Shown one piece after another: positions 12,001-18,777 of a stretch of DNA of 64,000 nucleotides. This DNA comes from Firmicutes bacterium ASF500. Lineage in GTDB: Bacteria; Bacillota; Clostridia; Oscillospirales; Oscillospiraceae. How positions within the stretch are numbered: the stretch's first letter is position 1; the number at the start of each line of letters is the position of its first letter. Location of the stretch: NCBI GenBank assembly GCA_000492175.2, contig CP097573.1, forward strand, positions 2,542,001-2,606,000, written 5' to 3'. The position numbers and the translations under genes were made by a program. Under the pieces are notes generated by a model. It was not told the origin of the DNA. It did not search any database and worked only from the letters and a program-made list of their open reading frames with translations.

Positions 12001-12524
12001 ACACCGATTGGTCGTCTGACGCCGTGGCCTTCGCCAGTGCCCACGAGCTGTTCAGCGGCACCAGCGAGACCACCTTCAGCCCGGACCAGGCTATGAGCCG
12101 GGGCATGCTTGCCACCGTGCTCTACAACCTGGAGGGCCGGCCCGACCAGGCCGCGACCGGCGGCTACAGCGATGTCAGCAGCGACGCCTGGTACGCCGAC
12201 GGCGTCGCCTGGGCGGCGGGGAACGGCATCGCCAGCGGCTACGGCGACGGCCAGTTCGGCCCCGACGACAGCATCACCCGGGAGCAGTTCGTGGTCATGC
12301 TCTGGAAGTACGCGGGAAGCCCCAAGGCAAACAGCCAGTCCCTGGACTTCACCGACGCGGACCAGGCCAGCGCCTACGCCCAGGAGGCCCTGTGCTGGGC
12401 CGTGGAGCAGGGCATCCTCAGCGGCTACACCGACGGCCAGCTGGCCCCCGGCGGAACCGCTACCCGCGCCCAGGCGGCACAGATGCTGAAAAGCTTCATG
12501 AGCGCGCCCGGCGTCAAGCTCTGA
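1..12524 (+). CDS. Giant modular SLH-anchored surface protein, 5' truncated by the window
   Basis: The reading frame is already open at position 3, with residues matching the internal repeat, so the true start lies upstream; 4,173 residues are visible. The protein is a series of about 14 'YTG..QELVTGG' modules (~70 aa), about 14 'YDG..K.P.VTVKDG..IP..EYTVSY' modules (~80 aa), 8 Ig-like 'VYYGDTF.L' modules and 8 'KPVTAVVTA.DK.YDGTT' modules of the MBG/YDG type. A Ser/Thr/Gly linker and a ~190-aa non-repeat domain follow, then three SLH motifs at nt ~11986-12135, 12160-12315 and 12340-12510 (about 4,000-4,165 of the visible chain). SLH motifs bind secondary cell-wall polymer, so the protein should be displayed on the envelope, probably as an adhesin or stalk. 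No catalytic domain is visible in the part present. A strong terminator follows. Confidence 0.93.
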   Translation, partial: PGGNYTVSGSKTFVIQKANIVFNPAPSAAVITYDGKAHELLVPGTTSGGEVLYALNSATSRYDAAIPQATLAGDYTVYYKVVGDKNHNDFAVQSVDVTIQRKELTDITIELTPDSFEYDGTEKLPTVTVKDGKTVLPEEEYTWECDVDSPTNQGTYTITIEDAPGGNYDLTGVTPNTATFTIGKTAQAPLVIEDKPTSTVYGDTFTLTTSGGSSSSAVTWSVTGPATVDKNTGDVEITGVGEVTITATNPGDQNYLPVSDQWTFTAEPKPVTASVVVGNKAYDGTTSAAVTTADIDADLLTGDTVTIDPASITAAFDTVNVGTGKTVTLDTSKVQVTGDTAKYDISYPDAVTANITQATTRITTEPTGIAPLTYTGEPQELVTAGKTNVGFLVYSLDGTNFSPDIPTGTNAGTYNVYYKVDGTADYTGVAVNTTPISVTIGPKSITPVVELSESSFLYDGTKKEPKVTVKDGKTVIGEEQYTITWANDDTSVTDGLLTSAGTYTATIENVPNGNYSFTVTAKAEIVPAEQAAIEITGQPAHVYYGDRITSLGTSGGTGEGTVKWSVTAGGASAEIDEDSSVLTIKGTGSVTVKAERTVPNYGPVSAVWTFTVEPKPVLAEVTVTGKVYDGTTAIADADIAVAVKASDLVDSVNDVITITAKGTYDNANVGIGKTVTLSDVKVTADADKYSVAYPATAKGDITPRGVAVTVTLSGNDLQTDNTVMPPAYSYDYDGTEKKPNVTVTANDDNAVLADSDYSVGYANNKNVGDATVTVTAKEGGNYTFADVEVKFAIKKTGAELTKAPAAKSLTYTGQLQDLVDVGTATGGTVVYSKTGADSSYSETIPQETNAGTYTVYYMVKGDDNHADTEAGQVSVTIKPKEITPAITLEKNSYEYDGNAKTPGVTVKDGTDTIDGSEYSVSYRDNINAGTATVIVSNNNGGNYIVNGTATFEITKKAPTFTAPAGKSDLQYNGEAQELVTAGVCGEGTVEYSVNGGNYSTAIPVGTAVGTYTIDYKVLGDANHSDTAPVQLTVEIGKNKVTNPTITLSSNRFTYNGNHQEPTITVYDNNNREIPKREYTVTITGTKSNNMVDVDTYTVTITTPDTSNYVITDNGTVNVRTFEIVPADQESISITGTKAQVYYGDTIQLGVTGGTGAGTISWKVEAKDGSAVSSTISTTGLLTVRDVGGPYTVTVTRTKDNYGTVSAEWEFSVSKKPVTAVLTGVDKPFDGNTTATVKAKVAASDLVFGDTFTIPDLTGTFDNANAGTNKTITITGSAPTISDPKAANYNITYPATATASILTGAATVDTDPEAVPNLTYDASKAQELVTAGTVTGGTMVYSLDDGTNFSAAIPKAKDAGKYTVYFKAQGDGNHTDSEVKSVQVTIDQQTVASGDVQIELTPPSAQYDGNVKRPEVVVRDKANNVIPKSEYKVTYVDDSGENWTNQGTYTVKVENITGGNYVVETATADFIISTSAQAPLEIVNKPGLVHYGDTFTLSAVGGSGNSAVKWSSSDENIAFVDDNGFVTIKGVGPATITATKPGGSNYDTVTADYPLNALKKPVTAIVTADDKVYNGDANATLHVTWEKGALVGNDEIKIETLTGTFEDEKVGTNKKVTVTCKFVADATYNKYDITIPPDTTASILKAEAEAPSITANTLTYNGSAQDLVTGGTQGTTLYSDTRDGVYTATVPTGTNAKTYTVWYKAKGDANHNDSQLQAIQVTISRKPLTAEAANTTLSGNDLQTEADGTYYYQYDGSDKTPSVIIKDGSAVIPASEYTVSYSDNKNVGEATVTITNSEGGNYIVSGSVTFEIRKGGAELVNAPQPVRGLTYTGQAQELVTGGTATGGHIEYALDGGAWSEDIPKATNAGTYTVTYKAVGDGNHEDGTKEGAVTVTISPKEVISPKVTVSGGPYTYDGSAKEPGTANVKVEDGGNTIPDTEYALSYRDNVNAGTATVIVTNANGGNYIVNGTGTFVIAKGTASVATAPKGLENLPYNSTEQALIEAGTASNGTMVYSLSETGEYTPAIPTGKAVGSYTVWYKAQGDSNHGDSEAQSVTASIAKNTVTAPTIQVTPETATYTGEKQEPAVTVKDDAGIVIDGSEYTVTYSGDLINVGQYTLTITEAADGNYAFTPGKNTAEFEILPADQTPLTITGKRERVYYGDTIQLGAEGGNGTVTWKVDNGPARIDEKTGLLTITGVGSVTVTATSTATGYDDQTATWPFYADKKQVTAVVTAADRAYNGDTDADLTVTISSGLVSGDSITGAQAEGHFTDKNVGENKTVVIDSLTFPDDINAKYDIVPPVTVTATIFKADVDETKVTAPTAAVDLEYTGLAQALVAEGSSPDGAMEYSLDGKTYSASLPTGTNAGDYEVWYRVKGDGNHNDTAGTKLTNKVTIDPQTVDTPIIEFTPNNIEYDGKMHKPAVTVKDNEGSVIPGTEYEATYDAATDWISVGAHKVTVTDKDGGNYTFDDAEATFTIRPAGQGALSIVNQPGRVQYGDSFTLAVSGGTVAGDVTWASSDSTTASIDYQSGLVTVHKSGGPVTITAERTVAGYETVRATWTFSAGKKSVTPIVTARDKVFDGDDSANLDITWQSGDLLNGDTIPLNLTGKFSDANVGTNKTVTVTGTLPADERYDIKLPPFPTASITPKAASLTGATNPELTYNGNPRPLVSGVTATNGTLAYSRNGTYYTLSVPKETNAGTYTVWYKAQADADGNYKDSPAVGVEVTIKPREVTDPVIELSGGDLQIDTDGTYYYEYDGSYKTPSVIIKDGSAVIPASEYTVGYSDNRNVGDATVTVTDNPGGNYSITEKTATFTIRAGAPAVTAEPEPRNLTYNGREQTLVTRGAAVNGHMEYSFDEYDDYGTALPKEIDAGVYEVWYKVVGDDGTETIPELVIAEILPKTVIPTVTVSLTSDPLQCTGSPLKPPVIVVVENKTLTNNVDYTVTYSNNIKAGTATVTVQSVSGCNYQFSATAYFEIVKGKAEFLVKPSANENLFYTGEPQALVTTGITQDGLVLYSTDGLNYSPIVPTKTERGNYSVIAKVQGNDTHEDSDLVVIPSVKIDRNQVQSPTVALSENSMEYTGTELKPTVTVTDKGKVIPAGEYTVSYSNNVKIGEATVTVTGNGDNYTTFTATAKFQIVDGSQPVLTITGKQDSVVYGDTLRLGATGGTGAVTWSSSDTNVAAIDSSTGVVTTKKSGSVTITAASGSLTDTWTFTVAPKPVTAVVIAAEKPYDNSTTATLTVTLSGLVAGDNVDTVTATGHFMDANVGTNKTVIIESLTIPDGVKEKYSVTAPATTTGNITPAAAKVTDAPKAVTGLTYTGLPKALVTPGTAEGGNLAYSLDGTSYSYSVPTAVDAGSYTVWYKAVAGDDNHKDSAVNKVENVTIGVNRDTPTVLCTPDTFQYDSTAKTPTIVVRDSQNRIIPESEYTVELPDGRIAVKEYEVTVTDKPGGNYEFTTPVKGTFKIVSASQNPLSIITSTPTNIHYGDSFRLSAMGGSGSGAIKWSIKERSGVATIGDDGVVTVIGTGGFTVEAYREAADGYNQSNTASVAFEAKPKPVTPVVTAADKPYDGTTDATLTASWKSGDLVGTDTITLTVGGAFATADAGTGKRVDITSSNPVGESGNYMITWPDSTTASIYKVDAKLATAPTDPNLTYNGSAQNLVTGGTTVNGIGVVEYSTSEKGAYSTTIPTGTEVGKYTVWYKVADSVNYTGIPAASIEVEIKKAAPKITTSPAASGTAGQLLSDIKLNGGAIEGSVTGKFAWEDGSIQAVDGTSYNVIFTPDPDYTANYNTVTIQVQVTFTSSTSSSGGNTTNSTPTKTTVQNGTASTVVSAADGRKLVRQAAASQSSSILIKPEITGDVNKSEVSIPASTVSQIERETNAALTVSAPIADVTIPQSAMDTLSRDGGTVKVVTEQVEQGIALTLTAGGKAVENVPGGVTLAVPAADAGPGTVAVLVHEDGTRETIRKSVVENGAMNIPLSGSATVEIVDNSKSFADVADTDWSSDAVAFASAHELFSGTSETTFSPDQAMSRGMLATVLYNLEGRPDQAATGGYSDVSSDAWYADGVAWAAGNGIASGYGDGQFGPDDSITREQFVVMLWKYAGSPKANSQSLDFTDADQASAYAQEALCWAVEQGILSGYTDGQLAPGGTATRAQAAQMLKSFMSAPGVKL

Positions 12525-12540
12525 ATCGGCAATAACGCGA

Positions 12541-12580
12541 AAGCCCGCCCTGTGCCATACCGGCACAGGGCGGGCTTCTT
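12541..12580 (+). terminator. Rho-independent terminator of the giant SLH gene
   Basis: A perfect 16-bp GC-rich stem (12541-12556 with 12562-12577) with a 5-nt loop lies 16 bp after the stop codon and is followed by TTGCTTGG. The A-rich 5' side is less marked, so it acts mainly on the plus strand. Confidence 0.85.
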
Positions 12581-12620
12581 GCTTGGAAAAATATCTGAAT
12601 GCGGGGCGGACCGAAAAACA

Positions 12621-12655
12621 AAAAGCCATGAGATCAAAAGATCTCATGGCTTTTT
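12621..12655 (-). terminator. Terminator downstream of tRNA-Arg
   Basis: The hairpin GCCATGAGATC / GATCTCATGGC (12625-12635 with 12640-12650) has an AAAA loop. It is flanked by A-tracts on the left and T5 on the right, so it can end transcription from either side. It lies directly 3' of the minus-strand tRNA-Arg. Confidence 0.8.
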
Positions 12656-12656
12656 C

Positions 12657-12733
12657 TGGCACGCCCGAAGGGACTCGAACCCCCAACATTCAGAACCGGA
12701 ATCTGACGCTCTATCCAATTGAACTACGGACGC
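12657..12733 (-). tRNA. tRNA-Arg (anticodon CCG)
   Basis: The minus strand folds into a full cloverleaf. The acceptor is GCGTCCG/CGGGCGT with G-U pairs, the anticodon stem TCAGA/TCTGA holds the loop TTCCGGT (anticodon CCG, reads CGG), and the T-loop is TTCGAGT. The discriminator is G and CCA is encoded. A promoter and a terminator bracket it, so it is a single-gene transcript. Confidence 0.95.
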
Positions 12734-12754
12734 ACATCTCAAAGGCGCTATGCT

Positions 12755-12783
12755 AGTATAGCACCTTTGAGCAAATTTGTAAA
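12755..12783 (-). promoter_or_regulatory. Sigma-A promoter of tRNA-Arg
   Basis: On the minus strand, TTTACA - 17 nt - TATACT lies 21 bp upstream of the tRNA 5' end. The -10 sits inside a near-perfect palindrome (12739-12772, CTCAAAGG...CCTTTGAG). Confidence 0.65.
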
Positions 12784-12817
12784 GAGGAAAATTCCCAATT
12801 TGCGTGAAAAATTATAT

Positions 12818-14701
12818 TCAGGGCTGGACATCCCGGTAGGGGGCCAGCTCCTCGGCCTCCAGGTCGTCAAAGACCTTGGCGAAGGTCTCCGCCTCCATGG
12901 TCTCGTGGTCCAGGAGGTACCGGGCCACCACCTCCAGCTCATGGCGGCGCTGGGTGAGGATGCGCTCACAGTCGGCGTAGGCGCTGTCGATGAGGTCCTT
13001 GACCTCCTGGTCGATGAGGTTGGCCGTCTCCTCGGAATAGCTCTTGGCCTGGGCCATGGAGCGGCCGATGAACACTTCGTCGTGGCCGCTCTCAAAGGTG
13101 ACGCTGCCCAGCTTGCCGCTCATGCCGTAGCGCATGACCATGTTCCGTGCGATGGAGGAGGCCCGCTGAATATCGCTGCCCGCGCCGGTGGAGATATCCC
13201 CCAAAACCAGCTGCTCCGCCACCCGTCCGCCCAGGCACCGGGCGATCTGCTCGGTGAGCTCCTTTTTGGACTGGTAGGCCCGGTCCTCGTCGGGCAGGGA
13301 GATGGTCATGCCACCCGCCTGCCCCCGGGGGATGATGGTGATCTGGTGGACCGGGTCGGCGGTGGACAGCTCGTGGATCACCACCGCGTGGCCCGCCTCG
13401 TGATAGGCGGTGAGGGTCCGGGTGCGCTCAGTGACCACCCGGCTGCGCTTCTCCGGGCCGGCGATCACCTTGAGCATGGCCTCGTGGAGGTCAGACCGGG
13501 TGATAAACCGCCGGTCCGACCGGGCGGCCAGCAGGGCGGACTCGTTTAGCAGATTTTCCAGGTCGGCCCCGGTGAAGCCGGATGTGGCCCGGGCCACATC
13601 CTTCAGGATCACGTCCTCCGCCAGGGGCTTTTCCCGGGCGTGGACCTTCAAAATGTCCTCCCGGCCCTTGATGTCGGGCAGGCCCACATAGATCTGCCGG
13701 TCAAACCGTCCGGGCCGCAGGAGGGCCGGGTCCAGGATGTCCTGCCGGTTGGTGGCGGCGATCACGATGACCCCCTCGTTGGAGGCGAAGCCGTCCATCT
13801 CCACCAGCAGCTGGTTCAGGGTCTGCTCCCGCTCGTCGTGGCCGCCGCCCAGGCCGGTGCCCCGCTGACGGCCCACGGCGTCAATCTCGTCGATAAACAC
13901 GATGGCCGGGGCGTCCTTTTTGGCCTGGTCGAAGAGATCCCGGACCCGGGACGCGCCCACGCCCACGTAGAGCTCCACAAAGTCAGAGCCGGAGATGGAC
14001 AGAAACTGTACCCCGGCCTCCCCGGCCACCGCCTTGGCGATGAGGGTCTTGCCGGTGCCCGGAGGGCCCACCAGCAGCACGCCCTTGGGGATGCGGGCGC
14101 CCAGGGAGGTGAATTTCTGGGGGTCCCGGAGGAACTCCACAATCTCCTGGAGCTCCTCCTTTTCCTCCTCCGCCCCGGCCACGTCCTGGAAGGTGACCTT
14201 CTTCCCCTGGTCGGACAGGGTGCGGGTCCGGGCGTGACCGAACCGGGCCGCGCCGGGCGTGCCCCCTCCGCCGCCGCTGGTCCCCCGCTGACGGACCAGA
14301 AGGAAGTAGAACAGGCACAGCACCGCCGCCGCCACCAGGTAGGGGACCAGGTTGTACCACCAGGAGCCCTCCACGCCGGGGGGATAGTCATACCCCTTCA
14401 GCACGCCGGTGGACAGCTGCTCGTTGATAATTTCCCTCATGTCCTCCTGGAACATAGCGGGGTTGGCCACCTGATAGGTGAGCCGGACAGCCTCCCCTCC
14501 GTTCTGGTCCCGGAGGGACAGGGTGAGGGTCTTGCCCTCCAGGGTGAAGTACTCCACCCGTTCCCGGAGGAACAGGGTGCGGATCTGACTGTAGGTGAGC
14601 GCGTCGTTCCGCTCCATGTGCTGGAGGGCGCTGAAGGTGAAGAAGATCATCAGTCCCAGCAGCACATAGAGGACGACATCCCGCGGGCCAAAGCGTCTCA
14701 T
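12818..14701 (-). CDS. ftsH: ATP-dependent zinc metalloprotease FtsH
   Basis: A 627-aa membrane-bound AAA+ protease that degrades misfolded or regulatory membrane and cytosolic proteins. Two membrane segments (about residues 9-27 and 119-137) bracket a short extracytoplasmic domain. The AAA module has Walker A GPPGTGKT (212-219), Walker B VFIDEID (268-274) and the second region of homology (316-335). The zinc site HEAGH is at 434-438. Length fits the family. The start is preceded by AGGAA. It is the last gene of the leftward gdpP...hpt-ftsH run, 19 bp after hpt. Tight tilS-hpt-ftsH order is classic for Firmicutes. Confidence 0.98.
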   Translation of the reverse strand: MRRFGPRDVVLYVLLGLMIFFTFSALQHMERNDALTYSQIRTLFLRERVEYFTLEGKTLTLSLRDQNGGEAVRLTYQVANPAMFQEDMREIINEQLSTGVLKGYDYPPGVEGSWWYNLVPYLVAAAVLCLFYFLLVRQRGTSGGGGGTPGAARFGHARTRTLSDQGKKVTFQDVAGAEEEKEELQEIVEFLRDPQKFTSLGARIPKGVLLVGPPGTGKTLIAKAVAGEAGVQFLSISGSDFVELYVGVGASRVRDLFDQAKKDAPAIVFIDEIDAVGRQRGTGLGGGHDEREQTLNQLLVEMDGFASNEGVIVIAATNRQDILDPALLRPGRFDRQIYVGLPDIKGREDILKVHAREKPLAEDVILKDVARATSGFTGADLENLLNESALLAARSDRRFITRSDLHEAMLKVIAGPEKRSRVVTERTRTLTAYHEAGHAVVIHELSTADPVHQITIIPRGQAGGMTISLPDEDRAYQSKKELTEQIARCLGGRVAEQLVLGDISTGAGSDIQRASSIARNMVMRYGMSGKLGSVTFESGHDEVFIGRSMAQAKSYSEETANLIDQEVKDLIDSAYADCERILTQRRHELEVVARYLLDHETMEAETFAKVFDDLEAEELAPYRDVQP

Positions 14702-14720
14702 AGCATGAATTCCTTTCCTG

Positions 14721-15263
14721 TTACCCTCCGTAGACCTCCGGCTTTAAAATACCGATGTAAGGGAGGTTGCGGTACTTTTCGGCGTAATCCAGGCCGTAGC
14801 CCACCACAAAGGCGTCGGGGATAGTAAAGCCGGCGTAGTGCAGGTCCACCGGCTTGGTCCGGCGGTCGGGCTTATCCAGTAAGGTACACAGCCGGACGGA
14901 CGCGGGGTGGCGGTGGTTCAAAATGTTCAAAAGATAGCTGAGGGTGTTGCCGCTGTCCAGAATGTCCTCCACCACGATGACGTGCCGGCCGGTGATGTCC
15001 TCGGTGAGGTCCTTGGTGATCTGGACCTGACCGCTGGAGGTGGTGCCGGTGCCGTAGGAGGAGACGGACATGAAGTCCAGGGTGCAGGGCAGGTCGATGG
15101 CCCGGCACAGGTCGGCCATGAAGATGAACGACCCCCGGAGCACGCTGATGAGCATGACCTCCTTGCCCGCGTAGTCCGCCTCAATCTGACGGGCGATCTC
15201 CTGGACCCGGTTTTTCAGCTGCTCCTCAGTAAATAATATCTCCTGAATATCTTTCTCTAACAT
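14721..15263 (-). CDS. hpt: Hypoxanthine(-guanine) phosphoribosyltransferase
   Basis: A 180-aa purine salvage enzyme joining hypoxanthine or guanine to PRPP. The PRPP-binding motif [10 protein letters not shown] is at about 99-108, and the loop [11 protein letters not shown] and C-terminal [19 protein letters not shown] are typical of bacterial HPRT. The ORF remains open 57 codons further upstream, but that part is the antisense of the tilS end. The ATG at 15263 with AAAGGAAG upstream gives the normal N-terminus. It starts 16 bp after the tilS stop, so the genes are co-transcribed. Confidence 0.97.
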   Translation of the reverse strand: MLEKDIQEILFTEEQLKNRVQEIARQIEADYAGKEVMLISVLRGSFIFMADLCRAIDLPCTLDFMSVSSYGTGTTSSGQVQITKDLTEDITGRHVIVVEDILDSGNTLSYLLNILNHRHPASVRLCTLLDKPDRRTKPVDLHYAGFTIPDAFVVGYGLDYAEKYRNLPYIGILKPEVYGG

Positions 15264-15279
15264 GGAAATTTTCTTCCTT

Positions 15280-16671
15280 TCATTCGATGTTGGATACGGT
15301 GATATGCCAGGCGTGCTGTCCCTCCCGGGGGGCGAAGCTCCGGTCGGGGCCCAGTCCGGCCACGGCGGCGATTTGACCGCCGCAGTCAAAGACGGGCAGG
15401 GCGTCCCGCTGGAAGCGGGGCAGGCGCTCCTCAATCATCCACTTTTTTACCGTTTTCCCCAGCCTCCCCGGAGGGGTGAGCCGGTCGCCGGTGCGGCGGG
15501 GGCGGACGGTGAGGGCTTGAATGGCCGCGCCGTCCAGCCAGAAGTCCCAGGGGGTCTGGGGCTGGCTGTGGAAGTCCTCCCGCTGGACCGAAATGTGCCA
15601 GGGGCCGCAGTCCTGCCGTCCGGGCAGGGACAGCGGGGCCTCCTCCAGGGGAATGAGCCCGATGCGGGGGACCAGCAGCAGTCTGTCGTAGGACCGGCGT
15701 GCGTTGGTGTTGCGGGGCAGATAGAGCTCCGCCGAGGGGTCCGTCCCCCGGCACAGCCGGAGCAGGGCGTTGAGGTGGACCGCCCCGCAGTTTTGGTCGC
15801 CTCCCCACAGCCGTCCCAGCAGCAGCCGGAGACAGCGGCTGGCCACCGGGTCGGGGGCGGCGGCAATGGCCCGCGCGCTGATCGACAGCCCGCCGTCCAG
15901 AACCTGGGCGCGCTCCGCCAGGGCCCGGGCCTGGTCAGTGAGCACCTCCTCGTCCGCCCGGAGAAGGGCGGCGGTGTTCACCAGCCGGGCGGCAAAGCCG
16001 GGGGCCACGTCCTCCAGTACCGGGAGGACCTGGTGGCGGATGCGGTTGCGAGTGTAGTCGTCGTTGTCGTTGGAGCTGTCCTCCATGTGGGGCAGGCACC
16101 AGAGGCGGAGGTAGTCCTCCACCTGCCGGCGGGTGACGGTGAGAAGGGGGCGGATGATGTTATCCCGCCGGGGCAGAATGCCCCCCAGCCCCCGCAGTCC
16201 GGAGCCCCGGGCCAGGTGGAAGAGAATGGTCTCCACATTGTCGCTGGCGGTGTGGGCGGTGGCGATCAGGTCCGCTCCCGCCTCCTCCGCCGCCCGGCGG
16301 AGAAAGGCGTAGCGCATGTCCCGGGCGGTCTCCTCGACGCCCGTCCCCCGGAGGCGGGACTGACGGGCCACGTCTCCCGAGCCGGTGTACAGCCGGACGG
16401 CGGGGACGGTCTCCCCTCCGGGCAGCCGGTGCTCCCCGCAGCAAAGGGCGGTGAACTGCTCCACAAACCGCTGGTCCCGGTCGGATTCCGCCCCCCGCAG
16501 CTGGTGGTTGTAGTGGGCGGCGGCCAGGGTAAAGTCCAGCTGGTCCCGGAGGCGGTAGAGGATATGGAGCATGGCGATGGAGTCCGCTCCGCCGGAGACG
16601 GCGCACAGCACCGTGGACCCAGCGGGGATCAGGTCCTGCTCACGAATGAAGGTCTCAACTGTCTTTAACAT
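15280..16671 (-). CDS. tilS: tRNA(Ile)-lysidine synthetase
   Basis: A 463-aa N-type ATP pyrophosphatase that converts C34 of tRNA-Ile(CAU) to lysidine so that it reads AUA. The PP-loop SGGADS is at residues 26-31, followed by the usual AAHYNHQLRG and DNVETILFHLARGSGLRGLGG blocks and a TilS C-terminal domain. The open frame extends to 16839, but the extra N-terminus is translated from a palindromic repeat; the ATG at 16671 fits the family. It lies in the leftward housekeeping operon between dnaB and hpt. Confidence 0.96.
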   Translation of the reverse strand: MLKTVETFIREQDLIPAGSTVLCAVSGGADSIAMLHILYRLRDQLDFTLAAAHYNHQLRGAESDRDQRFVEQFTALCCGEHRLPGGETVPAVRLYTGSGDVARQSRLRGTGVEETARDMRYAFLRRAAEEAGADLIATAHTASDNVETILFHLARGSGLRGLGGILPRRDNIIRPLLTVTRRQVEDYLRLWCLPHMEDSSNDNDDYTRNRIRHQVLPVLEDVAPGFAARLVNTAALLRADEEVLTDQARALAERAQVLDGGLSISARAIAAAPDPVASRCLRLLLGRLWGGDQNCGAVHLNALLRLCRGTDPSAELYLPRNTNARRSYDRLLLVPRIGLIPLEEAPLSLPGRQDCGPWHISVQREDFHSQPQTPWDFWLDGAAIQALTVRPRRTGDRLTPPGRLGKTVKKWMIEERLPRFQRDALPVFDCGGQIAAVAGLGPDRSFAPREGQHAWHITVSNIE

Positions 16672-16690
16672 GGCAGGACCTGCCTTTCTA

Positions 16691-16714
16691 TGTAGGGGCG
16701 GATATAATCCGCCT
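16691..16714. repeat. Short GTAGGGG palindrome (ATAATCCGCC type)
   Basis: GTAGGGGCGGATATAATCCGCC is a small inverted repeat (GGCGGAT/ATCCGCC). A second copy with one changed base lies at 51996-52018, also directly next to a main-family GTAGGGCGCG element. Confidence 0.6.
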
Positions 16715-16729
16715 GCTTGGCCGTAGCAT

Positions 16730-16807
16730 TGTAGGGCGCGACGACCCCGGCGCGCCGCGTTGACCGGGCCGTGTTTGGGACGGCGCGCCGAGTCGTCGCG
16801 CCCTACA
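16730..16807. repeat. GTAGGGCGCG palindromic repeat, copy 1
   Basis: Left arm GTAGGGCGCGACGACCCC and right arm GTCGTCGCGCCCTAC form a ~28-bp imperfect inverted repeat around a variable centre. It fills the tilS-dnaB gap inside one transcription unit. It is one of 11 main-family copies in the window. Confidence 0.85.
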
Positions 16808-16814
16808 CACATTC

Positions 16815-18176
16815 CTAGGAATATTCCTCCCGCCGCCATTCCATGTCGGTGAAGGTGGTGAACTCAGGGGTCCACTGCAATTCGACGGTGCCCGTCTCGC
16901 CGTGGCGGTTCTTTGCGATGATGCACTCGGCCAGGTTGGGGTTCTCGGTGTCCTTGTTGTAATAACCCTCTCGGTAGAGGAAGAGGACGATGTCGGCGTC
17001 CTGCTCGATGGCCCCGGACTCCCGCAGGTCGGACAGCATGGGCCGCTTGTCCTGGCGGCTCTCGTTGGCCCGGGACAGCTGGCTGAGGCACAGCACAGGC
17101 ACGTTCAGCTCCTTAGCCATAATTTTCAAGCTCCGGGAGATGTCGGAAACCACCTGCTGGCGGTTCTCCCCCCGGTTATTGGACTTGCCTCCGGCGGACT
17201 GCATCAGCTGGAGGTAGTCGATGACGATGAGACCCAAGTCCTCCACCCGGCGGCACTTGGCGTTGATGTCGGCCACGGTGACGGAGGAGTCGTCGTCGAT
17301 GTAGATGGTGGAGCGGTTGAGGGAGTCGGCGGCGGCGGCCACGCTCTCCCAGTCCTGGTCGGACAGCTTGCCGGTAACCAGCTTCTTGTTGTCCACAAAG
17401 CACTCGCTGGAGATCAGCCGCAGGGCCAGCTGCTCCCGGCTCATCTCCAGAGAGAAGAAGGCCACCTTTTTCCCCGATTTCTTGCCCGCGTCCAGGAGGA
17501 TGTTCAGAGCCATAGAGGTCTTGCCCATGCCGGGGCGGGCGGCCAGGAGGATCAGGTCGGAGTTGTTCAGGCCGGAGATGGCCCGGTCCAGGTCCCGCAG
17601 GCCGGTGGACATGCCGGGAATGGCGTTCTCGCTGGCGGCCAGCTCCTCCAGGCGGTCGTACACGTCGATGATGACATCGGAGATGGGCACCAGCCCCCGG
17701 GCGGCGCGGCCCTGACGGATGGCGTAAATGCGCTGCTCCGCCGCCTCCAGAATGTCCTGCCCGGTGGAGATCCCCTCCTGAATCATGGCGGTCAGCTCCC
17801 CCGCCGCCTCGGCCACCCGGCGCAGAAGGGTCTTGTCCTTGATGATCTCGATGTACTCCCCCACGTTGGCGGCGGTAGGGGTGGTGTCCATGAGCTGCAA
17901 TATGTAGCCCCGGGACTGGTTCTCGTCATAGTAGCCGTTCTGCTTCATGTTCTCCAGCACCGTCACCGGGTCGATAGTGAGGGAGTAGTTGAACATGGAG
18001 TAGATGGTCTCGTAAATTTCCTTATTCTGGCGGATGTAGAAGTCGTCAGTGCGCAGCTTGTCGATGACCTCCGACACACACCGGGGGTCGATGAGCATGG
18101 AGCCCAGCACCGCCTGCTCCGCCTCCACGCTGTGGGGCAGCTGCCGGAGCAGTAATTCGTCCGTCTCTGTGGGCAA
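16815..18176 (-). CDS. dnaB: Replicative DNA helicase DnaB (DnaC of Bacillus)
   Basis: A RecA-fold hexameric helicase that unwinds the replication fork. It has an N-terminal primase-interaction domain, then Walker A ARPGMGKTS (about residues 213-221), VIDYLQLM (Walker B) and SQLSRANESR...DLRESGAIEQDAD (H3/H4). The longest frame starts at a GTG (18185), but that codon overlaps the Shine-Dalgarno GGGAGGTG. A TTG at 18176, 5 nt after it, is the better start and gives 453 aa. It follows rplI in the gdpP-rplI-dnaB order known from Bacillus. Confidence 0.96.
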   Translation of the reverse strand: MPTETDELLLRQLPHSVEAEQAVLGSMLIDPRCVSEVIDKLRTDDFYIRQNKEIYETIYSMFNYSLTIDPVTVLENMKQNGYYDENQSRGYILQLMDTTPTAANVGEYIEIIKDKTLLRRVAEAAGELTAMIQEGISTGQDILEAAEQRIYAIRQGRAARGLVPISDVIIDVYDRLEELAASENAIPGMSTGLRDLDRAISGLNNSDLILLAARPGMGKTSMALNILLDAGKKSGKKVAFFSLEMSREQLALRLISSECFVDNKKLVTGKLSDQDWESVAAAADSLNRSTIYIDDDSSVTVADINAKCRRVEDLGLIVIDYLQLMQSAGGKSNNRGENRQQVVSDISRSLKIMAKELNVPVLCLSQLSRANESRQDKRPMLSDLRESGAIEQDADIVLFLYREGYYNKDTENPNLAECIIAKNRHGETGTVELQWTPEFTTFTDMEWRREEYS

Positions 18177-18201
18177 TGAGGTCACCTCCCTTTTTACTGC
18201 C

Positions 18202-18278
18202 GTAGGGCGCGACGACCCCGGCGCGCCGGATTAACGGAATTGCTTTCGTGGCGGCGCGCCGGGTCGTCGCGCCTTACA
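18202..18278. repeat. GTAGGGCGCG palindromic repeat, copy 2
   Basis: Both arms are the CGCG type (GTAGGGCGCGACGACCCC ... GGGTCGTCGCGCCTTAC); the right end carries CCTTAC instead of CCCTAC. It fills the dnaB-rplI gap. Confidence 0.85.
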
Positions 18279-18296
18279 CACGGATATGTTCGGCGG

Positions 18297-18743
18297 TTAC
18301 CCCTCCGTCACCATTACGTTGACGGTGCCGCTGACCTCATAGCCCAGCTTGGCCTTGATCTGATAGCTGCCGCAGGACTTGATAGGCTCGTCCAGGACCA
18401 GCTTGGCCTTGGGGATGCTGACGCCGTGCTGGGCGGACAGGGCGTCGGAAATTTCCTTTCCGGTGACCGCGCCGAAGAGGCGTCCGCCCTCGCCGGCCTT
18501 GGCGGGGATCTTCACCATCAGGCCCTCCAGCTTCTTGGACAGGGCCTCGGCCTCCGCCTTCTCAGCGGCCTCCTGGGCCTTGCGGGCCTTCTCCTGCTGC
18601 TTCATGGTGTTCACGTTCTCCGCCGTGGCGGAGACGGCCAGCTTCCGGGGCAGAAGGAAGTTCCGGGCGTAGCCGTCGGACACCTCCACCAGCTGGCCCT
18701 TCTTGCCCTGGCCCCGTACGTCCTGCTGTAAGATTACTTTCAT
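18297..18743 (-). CDS. rplI: 50S ribosomal protein L9
   Basis: A 148-aa L9: N-terminal MKVILQQDVRGQGKKGQLVEV with the conserved KKG and DGYARNFLLP block, a long charged alpha-helix (about 40-75) and a C-terminal rRNA-binding domain. The frame also permits an in-frame TTG three codons earlier, but that would lie 2 nt from AAAGGA, so the ATG at 18743 is preferred. It lies between gdpP and dnaB, as in Bacillus. Confidence 0.97.
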   Translation of the reverse strand: MKVILQQDVRGQGKKGQLVEVSDGYARNFLLPRKLAVSATAENVNTMKQQEKARKAQEAAEKAEAEALSKKLEGLMVKIPAKAGEGGRLFGAVTGKEISDALSAQHGVSIPKAKLVLDEPIKSCGSYQIKAKLGYEVSGTVNVMVTEG

Positions 18744-18777
18744 TGAAATCAAGTCCTTTCTGATGTTGTTTTATTTG

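Noticed and set aside
3735..12689. Long minus-strand ORFs (up to 741 aa) under the giant adhesin gene
   Set aside because: They are His/Gly/Val/Arg-rich translations of the complementary strand of the repeated modules, lack ribosome sites and motifs, and repeat with the same periodicity as the sense gene.
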